Made by a program: the position numbers and the translations under genes. This document shows positions 1-8,788 of a DNA stretch of 64,000 nt, in pieces. A model generated the notes under the pieces. That model saw nothing but the letters and a program-made list of their open reading frames with translations, did not search any database and was not told where the DNA came from. Origin of the DNA: Micromonospora sp. HK10 (GTDB taxonomy: Bacteria; Actinomycetota; Actinomycetes; Mycobacteriales; Micromonosporaceae); NCBI RefSeq assembly GCF_000982955.1, contig NZ_KQ058649.1:62001-126000 (forward strand). Direction: 5' to 3'. Within the stretch, counting starts at the first letter, position 1. Each line of letters begins with the position of its first letter.

Positions 1-367
1 CGGCACCCCTTTCCCGACGCTGTTCTACCTGACCTGCCCGCGGGCCACCGCGGCGTGCAGCCGGCTGGAGTCGGCGGGCCTGATGAAGGAGATGGCCGAG
101 CGGCTCGCCGAGGACCCGGAGCTGGCCGCCCGCTACCGGGCCGCGCACGAGGACTACCTGACCCGCCGGGAGGCGATCGGCGAGGTGCCGGAGATCGCCG
201 GCATCTCGGCCGGCGGCATGCCGGGGCGGGTGAAGTGCCTGCACGTGCACCTGGGGCACGCGCTCGGCGCCGGGCCGGGGGTCAACCCGTTCGGCGACGA
301 GACGCTGGCGCTGGTGGAGAAGTGGTGGGCGGCCGGCCCGTGTGTGGACGTGCCGGCGGCGGGGTGA
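1..367 (+). CDS. DUF501 domain protein, 3' part only
   Basis: The reading frame is open from base 2 at the window edge, so the N-terminus is missing; about 121 residues remain. The visible part contains the conserved family stretch GTPFPTLFYLTC and a C-terminal half with VKCLHVHLGHAL, which I recognise as DUF501. The biochemical function of the family is not established. In actinobacteria this gene normally sits in an eno / ftsB-like / DUF501 / ppx neighbourhood, and ppx is indeed present 2.5 kb downstream here, with an arginine-pathway gene, an esterase and a regulator inserted between them. The stop at 365-367 is followed after one base by the ATG of the next gene, so the two are probably translated from one message. 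Confidence 0.85.
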   Translation, partial: GTPFPTLFYLTCPRATAACSRLESAGLMKEMAERLAEDPELAARYRAAHEDYLTRREAIGEVPEIAGISAGGMPGRVKCLHVHLGHALGAGPGVNPFGDETLALVEKWWAAGPCVDVPAAG

Positions 368-368
368 G

Positions 369-881
369 ATGAGCGCCGCCGACGAGATCGCCGTCCGCCG
401 GGCCCGCACCTCCGACGTGCGGGGCATCCGGCGGCTGGTCGACACCTACACCAACGACCGGCGGCTGCTCAGCAAGGCCACCGTCACCCTCTACGAGGAC
501 GTGCAGGAGTTCCGGGTGGCGGTCACCGCGGACGGCACAATCGTCGGCTGCGGCGCCCTGCACGTGATGTGGGAGGACCTGGCCGAGATCAGGACGGTGG
601 CGGTGGACCCGGCCTGCCGGGGCCGCAAGATCGGGCACCGGATCGTCGGTGAGCTGATCGACGCGGCCCGCGAGCTGGGCGTGGCGAAGATCTTCGTGCT
701 GACCTTCGAGACCGCCTTCTTCGGCTCGTTCGGCTTCCGCGAGATCGATGGCGCCCCGGTCCCGCAGCCGGTCTTCGAGCAGCTGCTCCGCTCCTACGAC
801 GAGGGCGTCGCGGAGTTCCTCGAGTTGGAACGGGTCAAGCCGAACACCCTGGGCAACACCCGGATGCTGCTGCGACTCTGA
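369..881 (+). CDS. argA: N-acetylglutamate synthase (GNAT-type amino-acid N-acetyltransferase)
   Basis: This 170-residue protein of the GNAT fold is predicted to transfer acetyl from acetyl-CoA to glutamate, the first step of arginine synthesis. The acetyl-CoA loop is visible as CRGRKIGHR near residue 80, followed by the family-typical stretch KIFVLTFETAFFGSFGF and a C-terminal tail that ends in NTRMLLRL. It is a stand-alone short GNAT like the mycobacterial enzyme, without the amino-acid-kinase domain of E. coli ArgA. I chose ATG 369, one base after the preceding stop, because an upstream extension to 342 only overlaps the DUF501 end. It converges on the esterase gene, whose stop lies 7 bp away. 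The substrate assignment rests on resemblance; another amino acid cannot be excluded. Confidence 0.8.
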   Translation: MSAADEIAVRRARTSDVRGIRRLVDTYTNDRRLLSKATVTLYEDVQEFRVAVTADGTIVGCGALHVMWEDLAEIRTVAVDPACRGRKIGHRIVGELIDAARELGVAKIFVLTFETAFFGSFGFREIDGAPVPQPVFEQLLRSYDEGVAEFLELERVKPNTLGNTRMLLRL

Positions 882-888
882 CGGCGGC

Positions 889-1782
889 TCAGCGCCGGCG
901 GGGATGGGCGGCGAAGAACTCCCAGATCAGATCGGTGGCGGTCAGTCCGGCGTCGGGCGCGGCCAGCTGGCCAGCGGTCGCGCCCGGCCAGGAGTGGCTC
1001 ATCTCGGGCAGGCTCCACACCGTGACGTCGCTGCCGTCGGCGCACCGCGCGTCGACCCGGGTGATCCCGGCCCGGCCCGGCTCGGCCTTCCCCGGTACGG
1101 GGCGGCAGCCGAGCCGGCGCTGCCAGGTCCGCAGCCCTTCGTGGAAGGTGTCCGCGTACCGGTCCTGCCCGCCGACGAAGGTGATCACCGAGACCGGCTG
1201 CTTCGGCACGTAGCTGTCCGGTTCGGTGAGCGGGCCGCTGTAGCCGCCGCTGACCACACCGATCGCCGCGAACCGACCGTCGCCCTCCACGGCGGCCCGG
1301 AAGCTCAGATCGCCGCCGTTGGAGATGCCGGTCAGATAGACCCGGTCCGGGTCGGCCCGCCAGGCGTCGACCAGGTGGTCGGTGAGCGCGCCGAGGAAGC
1401 CGACGTCGTCGGCGGACCCGCAGCAGATCAGCGCGTTGAAGCCGCCGTCCCGCCCGTCCGGGTAGGCGACCAGGAAGTTCTCCCGGTCCGCCCGGGCGTC
1501 CAGGCCGGCCAGTTCGCGCATCGCGGCCCCGCTGCCCGGGAAGAAGTGCAGCGCGATCACCAGCGGGGTGGGGCGCGCCGGGTCGTAGCCGGGCGGGGCG
1601 TGCAGGAGGTAGCTGCGGGACACCCCGCCGTGGGACAGGGTCAGCGTGTGGTCCCCGGCGGCGGGACGCTCGGCCGGGGTCGAGGCCGAGGGCGGGGTGC
1701 GGCCGGGCTCCCGCTCCCCGCCGCACCCCGCCCCGGCGTACGCCAGAACCAGCCCCGCCAGCACCGCGATCGTCCGTCGCAC
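889..1782 (-). CDS. secreted polyhydroxybutyrate-depolymerase-like alpha/beta-hydrolase esterase
   Basis: The protein has 297 residues. It begins with a short basic stretch, a hydrophobic segment and a Cys around residue 20 (LAYAGAGC), so it is exported and probably lipid-anchored, although Gly at position -3 makes the lipobox imperfect. A low-complexity linker rich in Pro, Ser and Ala follows. The hydrolase domain shows the nucleophile elbow GISNGG, an oxyanion-side motif ALHFFPGSG, a probable acid in GGQDRYAD and a C-terminal His in MSHSWPG. This is the LpqC / PHB-depolymerase-like family, which cleaves ester bonds in polyesters or related substrates; the true substrate is not evident. GTG 1782 was chosen because a GGGAGG sequence lies just upstream and it gives a clean signal peptide. 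It faces divergently from the DUF5937 regulator. Confidence 0.78.
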   Translation of the reverse strand: MRRTIAVLAGLVLAYAGAGCGGEREPGRTPPSASTPAERPAAGDHTLTLSHGGVSRSYLLHAPPGYDPARPTPLVIALHFFPGSGAAMRELAGLDARADRENFLVAYPDGRDGGFNALICCGSADDVGFLGALTDHLVDAWRADPDRVYLTGISNGGDLSFRAAVEGDGRFAAIGVVSGGYSGPLTEPDSYVPKQPVSVITFVGGQDRYADTFHEGLRTWQRRLGCRPVPGKAEPGRAGITRVDARCADGSDVTVWSLPEMSHSWPGATAGQLAAPDAGLTATDLIWEFFAAHPRRR

Positions 1783-1882
1783 GTCCCGCCCTCCCCGTGG
1801 CCACCCGGGTTCCCACCGTCGGTTCCGGAACATCGACCGGTCAACCCTTTCGGTCCTCGCCGAAGCCGGGCACGCTTTTCCC

Positions 1883-2860
1883 ATGCTGCGGCTGCACCTC
1901 GGACCGGCCGACCTGTGCCGGATCCGGTTCGTCGACCGGCTGCACCCGGTGGGCACCGCGATGATGGCCTGCCAGGCGCTGCACGACCCACGCAGCGCCG
2001 CCATGGCGCCGGACCTGGCGGCGGCGGCCGGTACGGCCGCGTCGGCGCCCGGCGTCCGCTCGGCCGCCGCCTCGCTGCGCCACCTGTTGCCGGCCCGGGG
2101 CCGGTTGCCCGACTTCCTCACCCCGTTCGACGGGCTGGACTCGGTGGGGGCGGGTCTCGCCGCGATCCGGGCCACCCCGGTCCGCCGGGTGCGGGCCGAG
2201 GTCGCCGCCGCGTACGGCGGGGTGGCCGCGACGCCGCTGCGGCGCGGGTTCGCGGCGGCCGACCCGGAGGTGCTGGACCTGTTCGGCCGGGCCATGCACA
2301 CCTGGTTCGGTGCGGTGCTGGCCCCGCACTGGCCGGCGCTGGCCGCCCTGCACCAGCGGCAGGTGGCCGAGGCCGCGTTCGGGCTGGCCCGGCGCGGGCT
2401 GGCGGGCCTGCTCGCCGGCCTGCACCCGGCGATCCGGTGGCGGCCCCCGGTGCTGGAGGTCCGGACCTGGTGGAGCGGCGAGGTGACCGGCACCGGCCAC
2501 GGGCTGATGCTGCTCCCGTCCCCGGTGGCCGGTCCGCTGCCCCGGGTGCTGGTCGAACCGGACCGGCCGGTGCTGCTCGTCTACCCGGCGGCGATGCCGG
2601 CCCGGGCCACCGCGCCGGCGGCCGACCCGCTCGCCGGGGTACTGGGCGCGACCCGGGCGGCGGTGCTGCGCCGGCTGGCCGAGCCGGGCCGGCACACCAC
2701 CACGGCGCTCGCCCGCGCCGTCGGGATCAGCCTCTCGTCGGCCTCCGAGCACGCCTCCGCGCTGCGGGCCGCCGGCCTGGTCGACACCGAACGCCGCGGC
2801 GGGGCGGTCCGGCACCGGCTCACCCCGCTCGGCGCGCACCTGCTCGACGGCGCGCCGTAG
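1883..2860 (+). CDS. winged-helix transcriptional regulator (DUF5937 / ArsR-like)
   Basis: This protein has 325 residues. The N-terminal 240 residues form the DUF5937-type region (start MLRLHLGPADLCRIRF, later WPALAALHQRQ). The C-terminal part, about residues 250-320, is a winged-helix DNA-binding domain: the recognition-helix region reads TTALARAVGISLSSASEHAS and is followed by the wing RRGGAVRHRLT. Such proteins are ArsR-like repressors whose ligand is usually unknown. It is divergent from the secreted esterase across a 100-bp gap, which suggests but does not prove that it controls that gene. ATG 1883 was preferred over in-frame codons far upstream because those would lie inside the esterase signal-peptide region and lack family similarity. 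Confidence 0.75.
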   Translation: MLRLHLGPADLCRIRFVDRLHPVGTAMMACQALHDPRSAAMAPDLAAAAGTAASAPGVRSAAASLRHLLPARGRLPDFLTPFDGLDSVGAGLAAIRATPVRRVRAEVAAAYGGVAATPLRRGFAAADPEVLDLFGRAMHTWFGAVLAPHWPALAALHQRQVAEAAFGLARRGLAGLLAGLHPAIRWRPPVLEVRTWWSGEVTGTGHGLMLLPSPVAGPLPRVLVEPDRPVLLVYPAAMPARATAPAADPLAGVLGATRAAVLRRLAEPGRHTTTALARAVGISLSSASEHASALRAAGLVDTERRGGAVRHRLTPLGAHLLDGAP

Positions 2861-2899
2861 CACCGGAGGCCCGGGGTCGGCTGCCGTAGGGTGGCAGCC

Positions 2900-3853
2900 G
2901 TGACGACGCGCGTGGCCGCCATCGACTGCGGGACCAACTCGATCCGACTGCTGGTCGCCGACCTGCCCGACCCGTCCGCCGGGCCGCAGGCGCCGTTGGT
3001 GGACCTGAGCCGCCGGATGGAGATCGTCCGGCTGGGCCAGGGCGTCGACCGGACCGGCCGGCTGGCGCCCGAGGCGATCGAGCGGACCCGGATCGCCCTC
3101 GCCGGCTACGCGGCGGAGATCGAGAAGTTCGGTGCCGAGCGGGTGCGGATGTGTGCCACCTCGGCCAGCCGGGACGCGTCGAACGCCGCCGACTTCCGGA
3201 CCATGGTGGAGCAGACCCTCGGGGTGCCGCCGGAGGTGGTCACCGGCGACGAGGAGGCCCGGCTCTCCTTCACCGGCGCGGTACGCGGGCTGCCCGCCGA
3301 CGCCGAGCCGCCGTACCTGGTGGTCGACATCGGTGGCGGCTCGACCGAGTTCGTGGTCGGCACCCGCGAGGGCGGCGTCCAGGCGGCGATCTCGGTGGAC
3401 ATCGGCTGCGTCCGGATGACCGAGCGGCACCTGCACGGCGACCCGCCCGGGCCGGACCAGGTCGCCGCCGCGCAGGCCGACATCGCGGCCGCGGTGGACC
3501 GGGCGCTGGCGGCCGTGCCGGGCCGGGAGGCGGCCACCCTGGTCGGGCTCGCCGGCTCGGTCACCACGGTGGTCGCCATCGCCCAGGGCCTCCGGGAGTA
3601 CGAACCGGCGCGGATCCACCATGCCCGGGTGTCGTACGACCGGGTCGCCGCGGTCACGGCCGACCTGCTGTCGAAGACCCGCGAGCAGCGGCTGGCGATC
3701 CCGGTGATGCATCCGGGCCGGGCGGACGTGATCGGGGCGGGCGCGCTGGTGCTCCGGGTGATCATGGAACGGGCCGGGATGCCCTCGGTGGTCGCCTCCG
3801 AGCACGACATCCTCGACGGCATCGCCTGGAGTCTCCTGCCGGCGACGAGCTAG
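2900..3853 (+). CDS. ppx: exopolyphosphatase / guanosine pentaphosphate phosphohydrolase (Ppx/GppA family)
   Basis: This 317-residue member of the ASKHA-fold Ppx/GppA family removes terminal phosphates from polyphosphate or converts pppGpp to ppGpp. Both phosphate-binding loops are present: AAIDCGTNSIRLLVADL at the N-terminus and VVDIGGGSTEFVVG in the middle, plus AGSVTTVVAIAQG in the second lobe. At about 320 residues it is the short actinobacterial form, which lacks the C-terminal HD-like domains of E. coli Ppx. GTG 2900 has GGGTGG about five bases upstream; GTG 2891 in the same frame is an alternative start. The gene ends just before a strong hairpin that separates it from the convergent ABC transporter. 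Confidence 0.88.
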   Translation: MTTRVAAIDCGTNSIRLLVADLPDPSAGPQAPLVDLSRRMEIVRLGQGVDRTGRLAPEAIERTRIALAGYAAEIEKFGAERVRMCATSASRDASNAADFRTMVEQTLGVPPEVVTGDEEARLSFTGAVRGLPADAEPPYLVVDIGGGSTEFVVGTREGGVQAAISVDIGCVRMTERHLHGDPPGPDQVAAAQADIAAAVDRALAAVPGREAATLVGLAGSVTTVVAIAQGLREYEPARIHHARVSYDRVAAVTADLLSKTREQRLAIPVMHPGRADVIGAGALVLRVIMERAGMPSVVASEHDILDGIAWSLLPATS

Positions 3854-3892
3854 CCGGCGGCCCCGCCCAGGGGCGGTACGTACGGTGCTCGT

Positions 3893-3964
3893 GCCGGGTC
3901 TCCGGTGGCGTCTGGGGCAGGCCGGGCAGGATCGCCGGCGCGGCCGGGCCGCCGGAGACCCGGC
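3893..3964. terminator. inverted repeat between convergent ppx and ABC permease genes
   Basis: A perfect 13-bp inverted repeat (GCCGGGTCTCCGG at 3893-3905 with its complement at 3952-3964) extends with further pairs into a long GC-rich loop. It ends three bases before the stop codon of the convergent permease gene. There is no T-run, as is common in this group. The position between two convergent genes suggests bidirectional termination. Confidence 0.55.
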
Positions 3965-3966
3965 TG

Positions 3967-4830
3967 TCAGCGACTCAGTCGCTGGTAGCGGCGAACCGCC
4001 AGCGGAGCGAACGTCGCGATCAGGAGCACCGGCCACACCACCGCCAACAGCAGCGCGTGCTCCGCCGGCCACGAGTCGCCACCCAGGCCGGGATTGCCGA
4101 ACAGTTGGCGGATCGCGGCGACGGTGGCGGACAGCGGGTTCCACTCCGAGACCGCCCCGATCCACCGCGGCATCAGCTCGGGCGACACGAAGACGTTGGA
4201 GATCGCGGTGAGCGGAAACGCCGCCGGGAAGATGATCACGCCGACCGTGTCCGGGTTGCGGACCAGCAGCGCCAGGTAGATCCCGATCCAGGTGATCGCG
4301 ACACGCAGCATCAGCAGGAGCCCGACGGCGAGCACCGCCCTGCCGACACCCTCCCGCCACTGCCAGCCGACCAGCAGGCCACACACCAGCAGGGTGGACA
4401 TCTCCAGCAGGGCGCGCAGCAGGTCGGCGGCGCTGCGGCCGGTCATCAGGGCGGAACGCGCCATCGGCATCGACCGGAACCGGTCGACGACACCGCGGTT
4501 GAGGTCCAGCGCCAGGCCGGTCGCGGTGGCGCCGAGGCCGTACAGCATCGTCATCACGAAGATCCCGGGCATCAGGAACTCGCGGTAGTTGCCGCCACCC
4601 GGCACCTGCATGCCGCTGCCGAACACGTACCCGAAGACCAGCACGAACATGATCGGTAGCGAGAAGTAGAGGATCAGTTCCTCCGGCGCGCGGATCACGT
4701 GGGTCATGTTCCGCCGGGTCATCGTCCAGCCGTCGGCAACCGCCCGGCGCAACCGCGCCAGCGGGGTACGCGCGGGCGGCGGCGGGGCCGGTGCGGCCAC
4801 CGTCCCGGGCGGTCGGGTCGCGGTCGTCAT
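3967..4830 (-). CDS. ABC-2 type transporter permease (DrrB family)
   Basis: This integral membrane permease has 287 residues. After a proline-rich cytoplasmic N-terminus it has about six hydrophobic segments, starting with EELILYFSLPIMFVLVFGYVF and ending with a hydrophobic helix before YQRLSR. The conserved ABC-2 region with NRGVVDRFRSMPM and the later EWNPLSATVAAIR is typical of DrrB-like drug exporters. It overlaps the upstream ATPase gene by ATGA, so the two form one translationally coupled exporter. The substrate is unknown; DrrAB-like systems often export antibiotics or lipids. The SARP regulator gene lies immediately upstream in the same direction. Confidence 0.88.
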   Translation of the reverse strand: MTTATRPPGTVAAPAPPPPARTPLARLRRAVADGWTMTRRNMTHVIRAPEELILYFSLPIMFVLVFGYVFGSGMQVPGGGNYREFLMPGIFVMTMLYGLGATATGLALDLNRGVVDRFRSMPMARSALMTGRSAADLLRALLEMSTLLVCGLLVGWQWREGVGRAVLAVGLLLMLRVAITWIGIYLALLVRNPDTVGVIIFPAAFPLTAISNVFVSPELMPRWIGAVSEWNPLSATVAAIRQLFGNPGLGGDSWPAEHALLLAVVWPVLLIATFAPLAVRRYQRLSR

Positions 4831-5816
4831 GCCGGGTCCGCCTCTCGTCCGGCCCCGACGGGCTGGCCGGCCTCGTCGGCACGGTCTCCGGTCAGGTGCA
4901 GGAACGCCTCGTCCAGCGTAGCGCTGCGCAGGCCGATGTCCTCGACCGCGATCCCCGCCTCGTCCAGCGCCCGGACGACGTCGACCAGGCCGGCGACCCG
5001 GTCGGCGACCGGCGCGTTGAGCCGCCGGATCTCCGGGTCGGCCTCGGCGTCCGCGCCACAGATCCGCGTGAGGATCCCGCCGGCCCGGGCCAGGTCGGCC
5101 GCGTCGCGGACGACCAGCTCGATCCGGTCACCGCCGGTCATCGACTTCAGCTCGTCCGGGGTGCCCTCGGCCACCAGCCGACCGGTGTCGATCACCGAGA
5201 TCCGGTCGGCGAGCCGGTCGGCCTCCTCCAGGTACTGCGTGGTGAGCAGCACCGTGGTCCCGTCCGCGGCCAGCGCGCGGACGACGTCCCACACCTGGTT
5301 GCGGCTGCGCGGGTCCAGGCCGGTGGTGGGCTCGTCGAGGAAGAGCACGCGCGGCGTGCGGATCAGGCTGGCGGCGAGGTCCAGCCGGCGGCGCATCCCA
5401 CCGGAGTACGAACCGGCGGACCGGCTGGCCGCCTCGTCGAGCCCGAACCGCTCCAGCAGGTCGCCGGCCCGCCGGCGGGCGGCCCGGGCGCCGAGCCCGC
5501 AGAGCCGTCCGAACAGCTCCAGGTTCTGCCGGCCGCTGAGGATCTCGTCGACCGCCGCGTACTGCCCGGTCAGCCCGATCCGGGCCCGCACCTCGTCCGG
5601 CTGACGCGCCACGTCGAACCCGGCCACGCTGGCTCGGCCGGCGTCGAGGCGCAGCAGCGTGGCGAGGACCCGTACGGCGGTGGTCTTCCCCGCGCCGTTC
5701 GGTCCCAGTAGGCCGTGGACCGTGCCACCCGGCACCGCCAGGTCAAGTTTGTCGAGCGCGCGGGTCGGGCCGTACCGCTTGCCCAGCCCTTCGGCGACGA
5801 CCTCGAATGTTGTCAT
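4827..5816 (-). CDS. ABC transporter ATP-binding protein (DrrA family)
   Basis: This 329-residue nucleotide-binding subunit drives the adjacent permease. The Walker A motif GPNGAGKT is at residues 38-45, the Q-loop is near LTGQYAAVDE, the signature is YSGGMRRRLD, Walker B is VLFLDEPTTGLDPRSR, and the switch His of canonical ATPases is replaced by Gln in TTQYLEEA, a feature usual for DrrA-type proteins. A C-terminal extension of about 90 residues also fits the DrrA type. The stop codon overlaps the permease start by four bases. The gene starts 30 bp after the stop of the SARP regulator, so all three are probably co-transcribed. Self-resistance or export of a secondary metabolite is a reasonable guess, but no biosynthetic genes are visible nearby. 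Confidence 0.9.
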   Translation of the reverse strand: MTTFEVVAEGLGKRYGPTRALDKLDLAVPGGTVHGLLGPNGAGKTTAVRVLATLLRLDAGRASVAGFDVARQPDEVRARIGLTGQYAAVDEILSGRQNLELFGRLCGLGARAARRRAGDLLERFGLDEAASRSAGSYSGGMRRRLDLAASLIRTPRVLFLDEPTTGLDPRSRNQVWDVVRALAADGTTVLLTTQYLEEADRLADRISVIDTGRLVAEGTPDELKSMTGGDRIELVVRDAADLARAGGILTRICGADAEADPEIRRLNAPVADRVAGLVDVVRALDEAGIAVEDIGLRSATLDEAFLHLTGDRADEAGQPVGAGREADPA

Positions 5817-5846
5817 GCCGCCACGGTGCGGGCGGGCGCTGACCGC

Positions 5847-8729
5847 TCACGCACCGTCGGCTGACGGCGGCGCACCGCCCGGTCCGACCCGGGTCGCGGT
5901 CTGCTCCGCCGCGGTGATCTGCTCGAGGGCGAGGATGATCTCCGCGCGCGTCGCCTCCCCGACGTACCAGCCGGTGAGTCCGCCCGTCAACGCCGCCTCG
6001 CACAGCCGCCGGGCCGCCGCGAGGTCCCCACGCAACCGCGCCACCTGGGCGAGGCCGAGGCGGGCACCGGACACGAATTCCGGTGCGCCGCCGCGTTGGG
6101 CGAGGAGCAGGGCCCGGGCGAAGTCGTCCTGTGCCGCGGCGAGGTCACCGGCGCGCAGCCGTGTCTCGCCCCGGGTACGCAGCATGTCGGCCTGGTCGAC
6201 GGTCGATCCGAGTTCCTCGGCCAACGCCATGGCCCGGTCCAGGAAGGCGCCCGCCGCTCCGGGGTCACCCTGCCACCCGGCGAGTTCGCCGAGCACGCCG
6301 AGCGTGATCATCGACCCCCAGCGGTCGCCGAGGCTCTGGGAGCCGTCGAGCGCGGTGGTCAGCGCGGTCCCTGCCCGGTCGTGCTCGCCACTCCACAGCC
6401 GCGCCGAGCCGAGTCCCATCGCGCCGAGCGCGTTGAGCCAGACATCCGAGCCGATCAGCTGCCGCAGGTCCCGCATCAGGTGGTCGATGTCCTCCCCGTC
6501 CCGGGACGGTGGCCCGGTCGAGATGCCCGACAGGTACAGCAGGAAGGGTTGCCGGGGTGGCCGGTCGAGGCTGAGGAGCAGGGACCGCTGTGATCCGGGG
6601 GGCGGCAGGCGGCCGAAACCACCGAGCGAGGCGTTGTAGACGCACAGGACGAACTCCTCGCGCAGACCGGGTGGCGCCTCCGGGCCGAGCACGTCGAGCA
6701 CGTCGGCGGCCAGCCGGGCCGCTTCGCCGCGCATGCCCCGCAGCCACCAGTAGAACGACAGGGCCGCGACCAACCCGGCCGCGACCGGCGCGTCGCCGGC
6801 TCTGGTGACGCGACGGAGCGCCGCGTGCAGGTTGTCCCGCTCGGCGTCGAGCCGGCGCAGCCACGCCAACTGCTCCGCCCGGCGCAGGTGACCGTCGGCG
6901 GTCCAGGCCAGTTCGAGGAAGTACGCGGCGTGCGCACGACGGAGCTGGTCGGCCTCGCCGGCCTCGGTGAGCCGTTCGACGCAGAAGGCGCGCACCGTCT
7001 CGAGCATCCGGTACCGGCCGGCGCTCAACTCCACGAAGGACTTGTCGACCAGGCCGGTCAGCGCGTCGACGAACTCGGCGGTGGGCAGGCCGCAGATCCG
7101 CTCGGCCGCCTCCAGGGTGGCGCCACCGGCGAATACGGTGAATCGCCGGGCCAGCCGCCGTTCGGCGTCGTCGAGCAGGTCCCAGCTCCACTCGACCACC
7201 GCCCGTAGGGTCCGGTGCCGCGGCGCCCCGCTCCGGCTTCCCATCGACAGGAGCCGGAAGCGATCGTCGAGCCGGGCGGCCAGCTCGGCGATCGGCAGCC
7301 CGCGCAGCCGCGCGGCGGCCAGCTCGATCGCCAGCGGCAGGCCGTCGAGGGTGCGGCAGATCCGCAGCACCAGCTCGACGTTGGCCGACGTGACCGCGAA
7401 GTCGGGCGCGGCGTCGGCGGCCCGCTGCGCGAACAGCATGACCGCGGCGTACCCGTCGGCGTCCGTCACCGCCGTGTCCGGCGCCGGCAGGGCGAGCCCG
7501 GACACGGGGCAGAGCGCTTCGCCGGCCAGTCCGAGCGGTTCGCGACTGGTGGTCAGGACGCGCAGCGCCGGGCAGGCGCTCAGCAAGCGGGCGACCAACC
7601 GGGCAGCATCGGCGACGACGTGTTCGCAGTTGTCGAGCACGAGCAGCAGCCCCCGCTCGACCAGCGCCGCGACCAGGCGGTCGGCCGAGTCCCGGCCCGG
7701 CTCGGACGGGGCGCGCAGCCCCGCGTCGCGCAGGCCGAGCGCGCTCAGCACCGCCTGTGGTACGTCCGCTCCGTGGGCCAGCCCGGCCAGCTCGACGAAA
7801 CAGACGTCGGCGTGGAGGCGGTCCGCGGCCTCGATGGCCAACCGCGTCTTGCCGGCTCCGCCAGGGCCGATGAGAGTGATCAGCCGTCGCTCGTCGAGCA
7901 GCTCGCGGAGGCGGGTCAGCTCCTCTTCCCGCCCGACGAACGTGGTGAGCTGGCCGGGCAGTCCGGGCTCGGGTTTCTCGCGTACGGCCGGGCGTTCGTC
8001 GCCGCGCAGCACGGCCAGGTGGGCCGCGGCCAGCGCGGCCGACGGGTCGGCACCGAGTTCCTCGGCCAGCGTCCGCCGGGCGTCCTCGAATTCGGCGAGT
8101 GCCTCGGCCGACCGGCCGGCCGCGGCCAGGGCGCGCATGAGCTGGATCCGCGACCGCTCCCGCAACGGATGCGCGGTGACCAGCTCGCGCAGCTCCGCGA
8201 CGAGCACGGCGTGCTCGCCCAGCGCCAGCTCCGCCTCGATGCGATCGTCGAGGGCGGCCAGCCGCAGCTCGTCCAGCCGGGCCGCCTGAACGGGCGCACC
8301 GGCCACGTGGCTGACGTCGGCCAGCGCCGGTCCGCGCCACAGGTCCAGCGCCTCGTGCAGCGCCGCCGCCGCGCGGGCCCAGTCGCGGCCGGCGAGTGCC
8401 CGGTGCCCCGCCTCGGCGAGCCGCTCGAACCGGTACGCGTCGACGTCAGCGGGATCCACGGCGAGGCGGTAGCCGGCCGGGTGGAACTCGACCGGGTACG
8501 CCGCGGGCAGGGCCTGCCGCAGCCGGGACACCTGGGACTGGAGTGCGTTGGCCGCGCCCCGGGGCGGATGCTCGCCGTACAGGCCGTCGATGAGCCGATC
8601 CGTGGACACCACCCGGCCCGCGTCGAGCAGGAGCAGCGCCAGCAGGGCCCGTAGCCGCGGACCGCCCACGGGCAACTCGCGTCCGTCGGCCAGCAGCACC
8701 TGGGTCGGACCCAGGATGCGGAAGAGCAT
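5847..8729 (-). CDS. AfsR/SARP-type regulator with BTAD, NB-ARC ATPase and TPR-like domains
   Basis: This large regulator has 960 residues. Residues 1-90 form the OmpR-like winged helix (MLFRILGPTQVLLADGREL and NALQSQVSRLRQALP). Residues 95-250 form the all-helical bacterial transcriptional activation domain, with RALAAAGRSAEALAEFEDAR. The STAND/NB-ARC ATPase begins near 270, with P-loop GPGGAGKT around 287 and a Walker B-like LLLVLDNCEHV; helical TPR-like repeats fill the C-terminal third. AfsR-like proteins activate secondary-metabolite or export genes, often with phosphorylation or ligand input. I chose ATG 8729, which gives the exact family N-terminus, over a longer frame. It lies 30 bp upstream of drrA, so the exporter is its most obvious target. 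Confidence 0.88.
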   Translation of the reverse strand: MLFRILGPTQVLLADGRELPVGGPRLRALLALLLLDAGRVVSTDRLIDGLYGEHPPRGAANALQSQVSRLRQALPAAYPVEFHPAGYRLAVDPADVDAYRFERLAEAGHRALAGRDWARAAAALHEALDLWRGPALADVSHVAGAPVQAARLDELRLAALDDRIEAELALGEHAVLVAELRELVTAHPLRERSRIQLMRALAAAGRSAEALAEFEDARRTLAEELGADPSAALAAAHLAVLRGDERPAVREKPEPGLPGQLTTFVGREEELTRLRELLDERRLITLIGPGGAGKTRLAIEAADRLHADVCFVELAGLAHGADVPQAVLSALGLRDAGLRAPSEPGRDSADRLVAALVERGLLLVLDNCEHVVADAARLVARLLSACPALRVLTTSREPLGLAGEALCPVSGLALPAPDTAVTDADGYAAVMLFAQRAADAAPDFAVTSANVELVLRICRTLDGLPLAIELAAARLRGLPIAELAARLDDRFRLLSMGSRSGAPRHRTLRAVVEWSWDLLDDAERRLARRFTVFAGGATLEAAERICGLPTAEFVDALTGLVDKSFVELSAGRYRMLETVRAFCVERLTEAGEADQLRRAHAAYFLELAWTADGHLRRAEQLAWLRRLDAERDNLHAALRRVTRAGDAPVAAGLVAALSFYWWLRGMRGEAARLAADVLDVLGPEAPPGLREEFVLCVYNASLGGFGRLPPPGSQRSLLLSLDRPPRQPFLLYLSGISTGPPSRDGEDIDHLMRDLRQLIGSDVWLNALGAMGLGSARLWSGEHDRAGTALTTALDGSQSLGDRWGSMITLGVLGELAGWQGDPGAAGAFLDRAMALAEELGSTVDQADMLRTRGETRLRAGDLAAAQDDFARALLLAQRGGAPEFVSGARLGLAQVARLRGDLAAARRLCEAALTGGLTGWYVGEATRAEIILALEQITAAEQTATRVGPGGAPPSADGA

Positions 8730-8788
8730 GGTGCCGATTGTCGCTGACGGCCCCGCGCGCCCGGTGGGCACCGTGCGCCGTCAGCGGT

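Noticed and set aside
1841..4882. A 1013-codon open frame on the minus strand
   Set aside because: It runs across the DUF5937 gene, ppx and the ABC permease on other frames and shows no family features.
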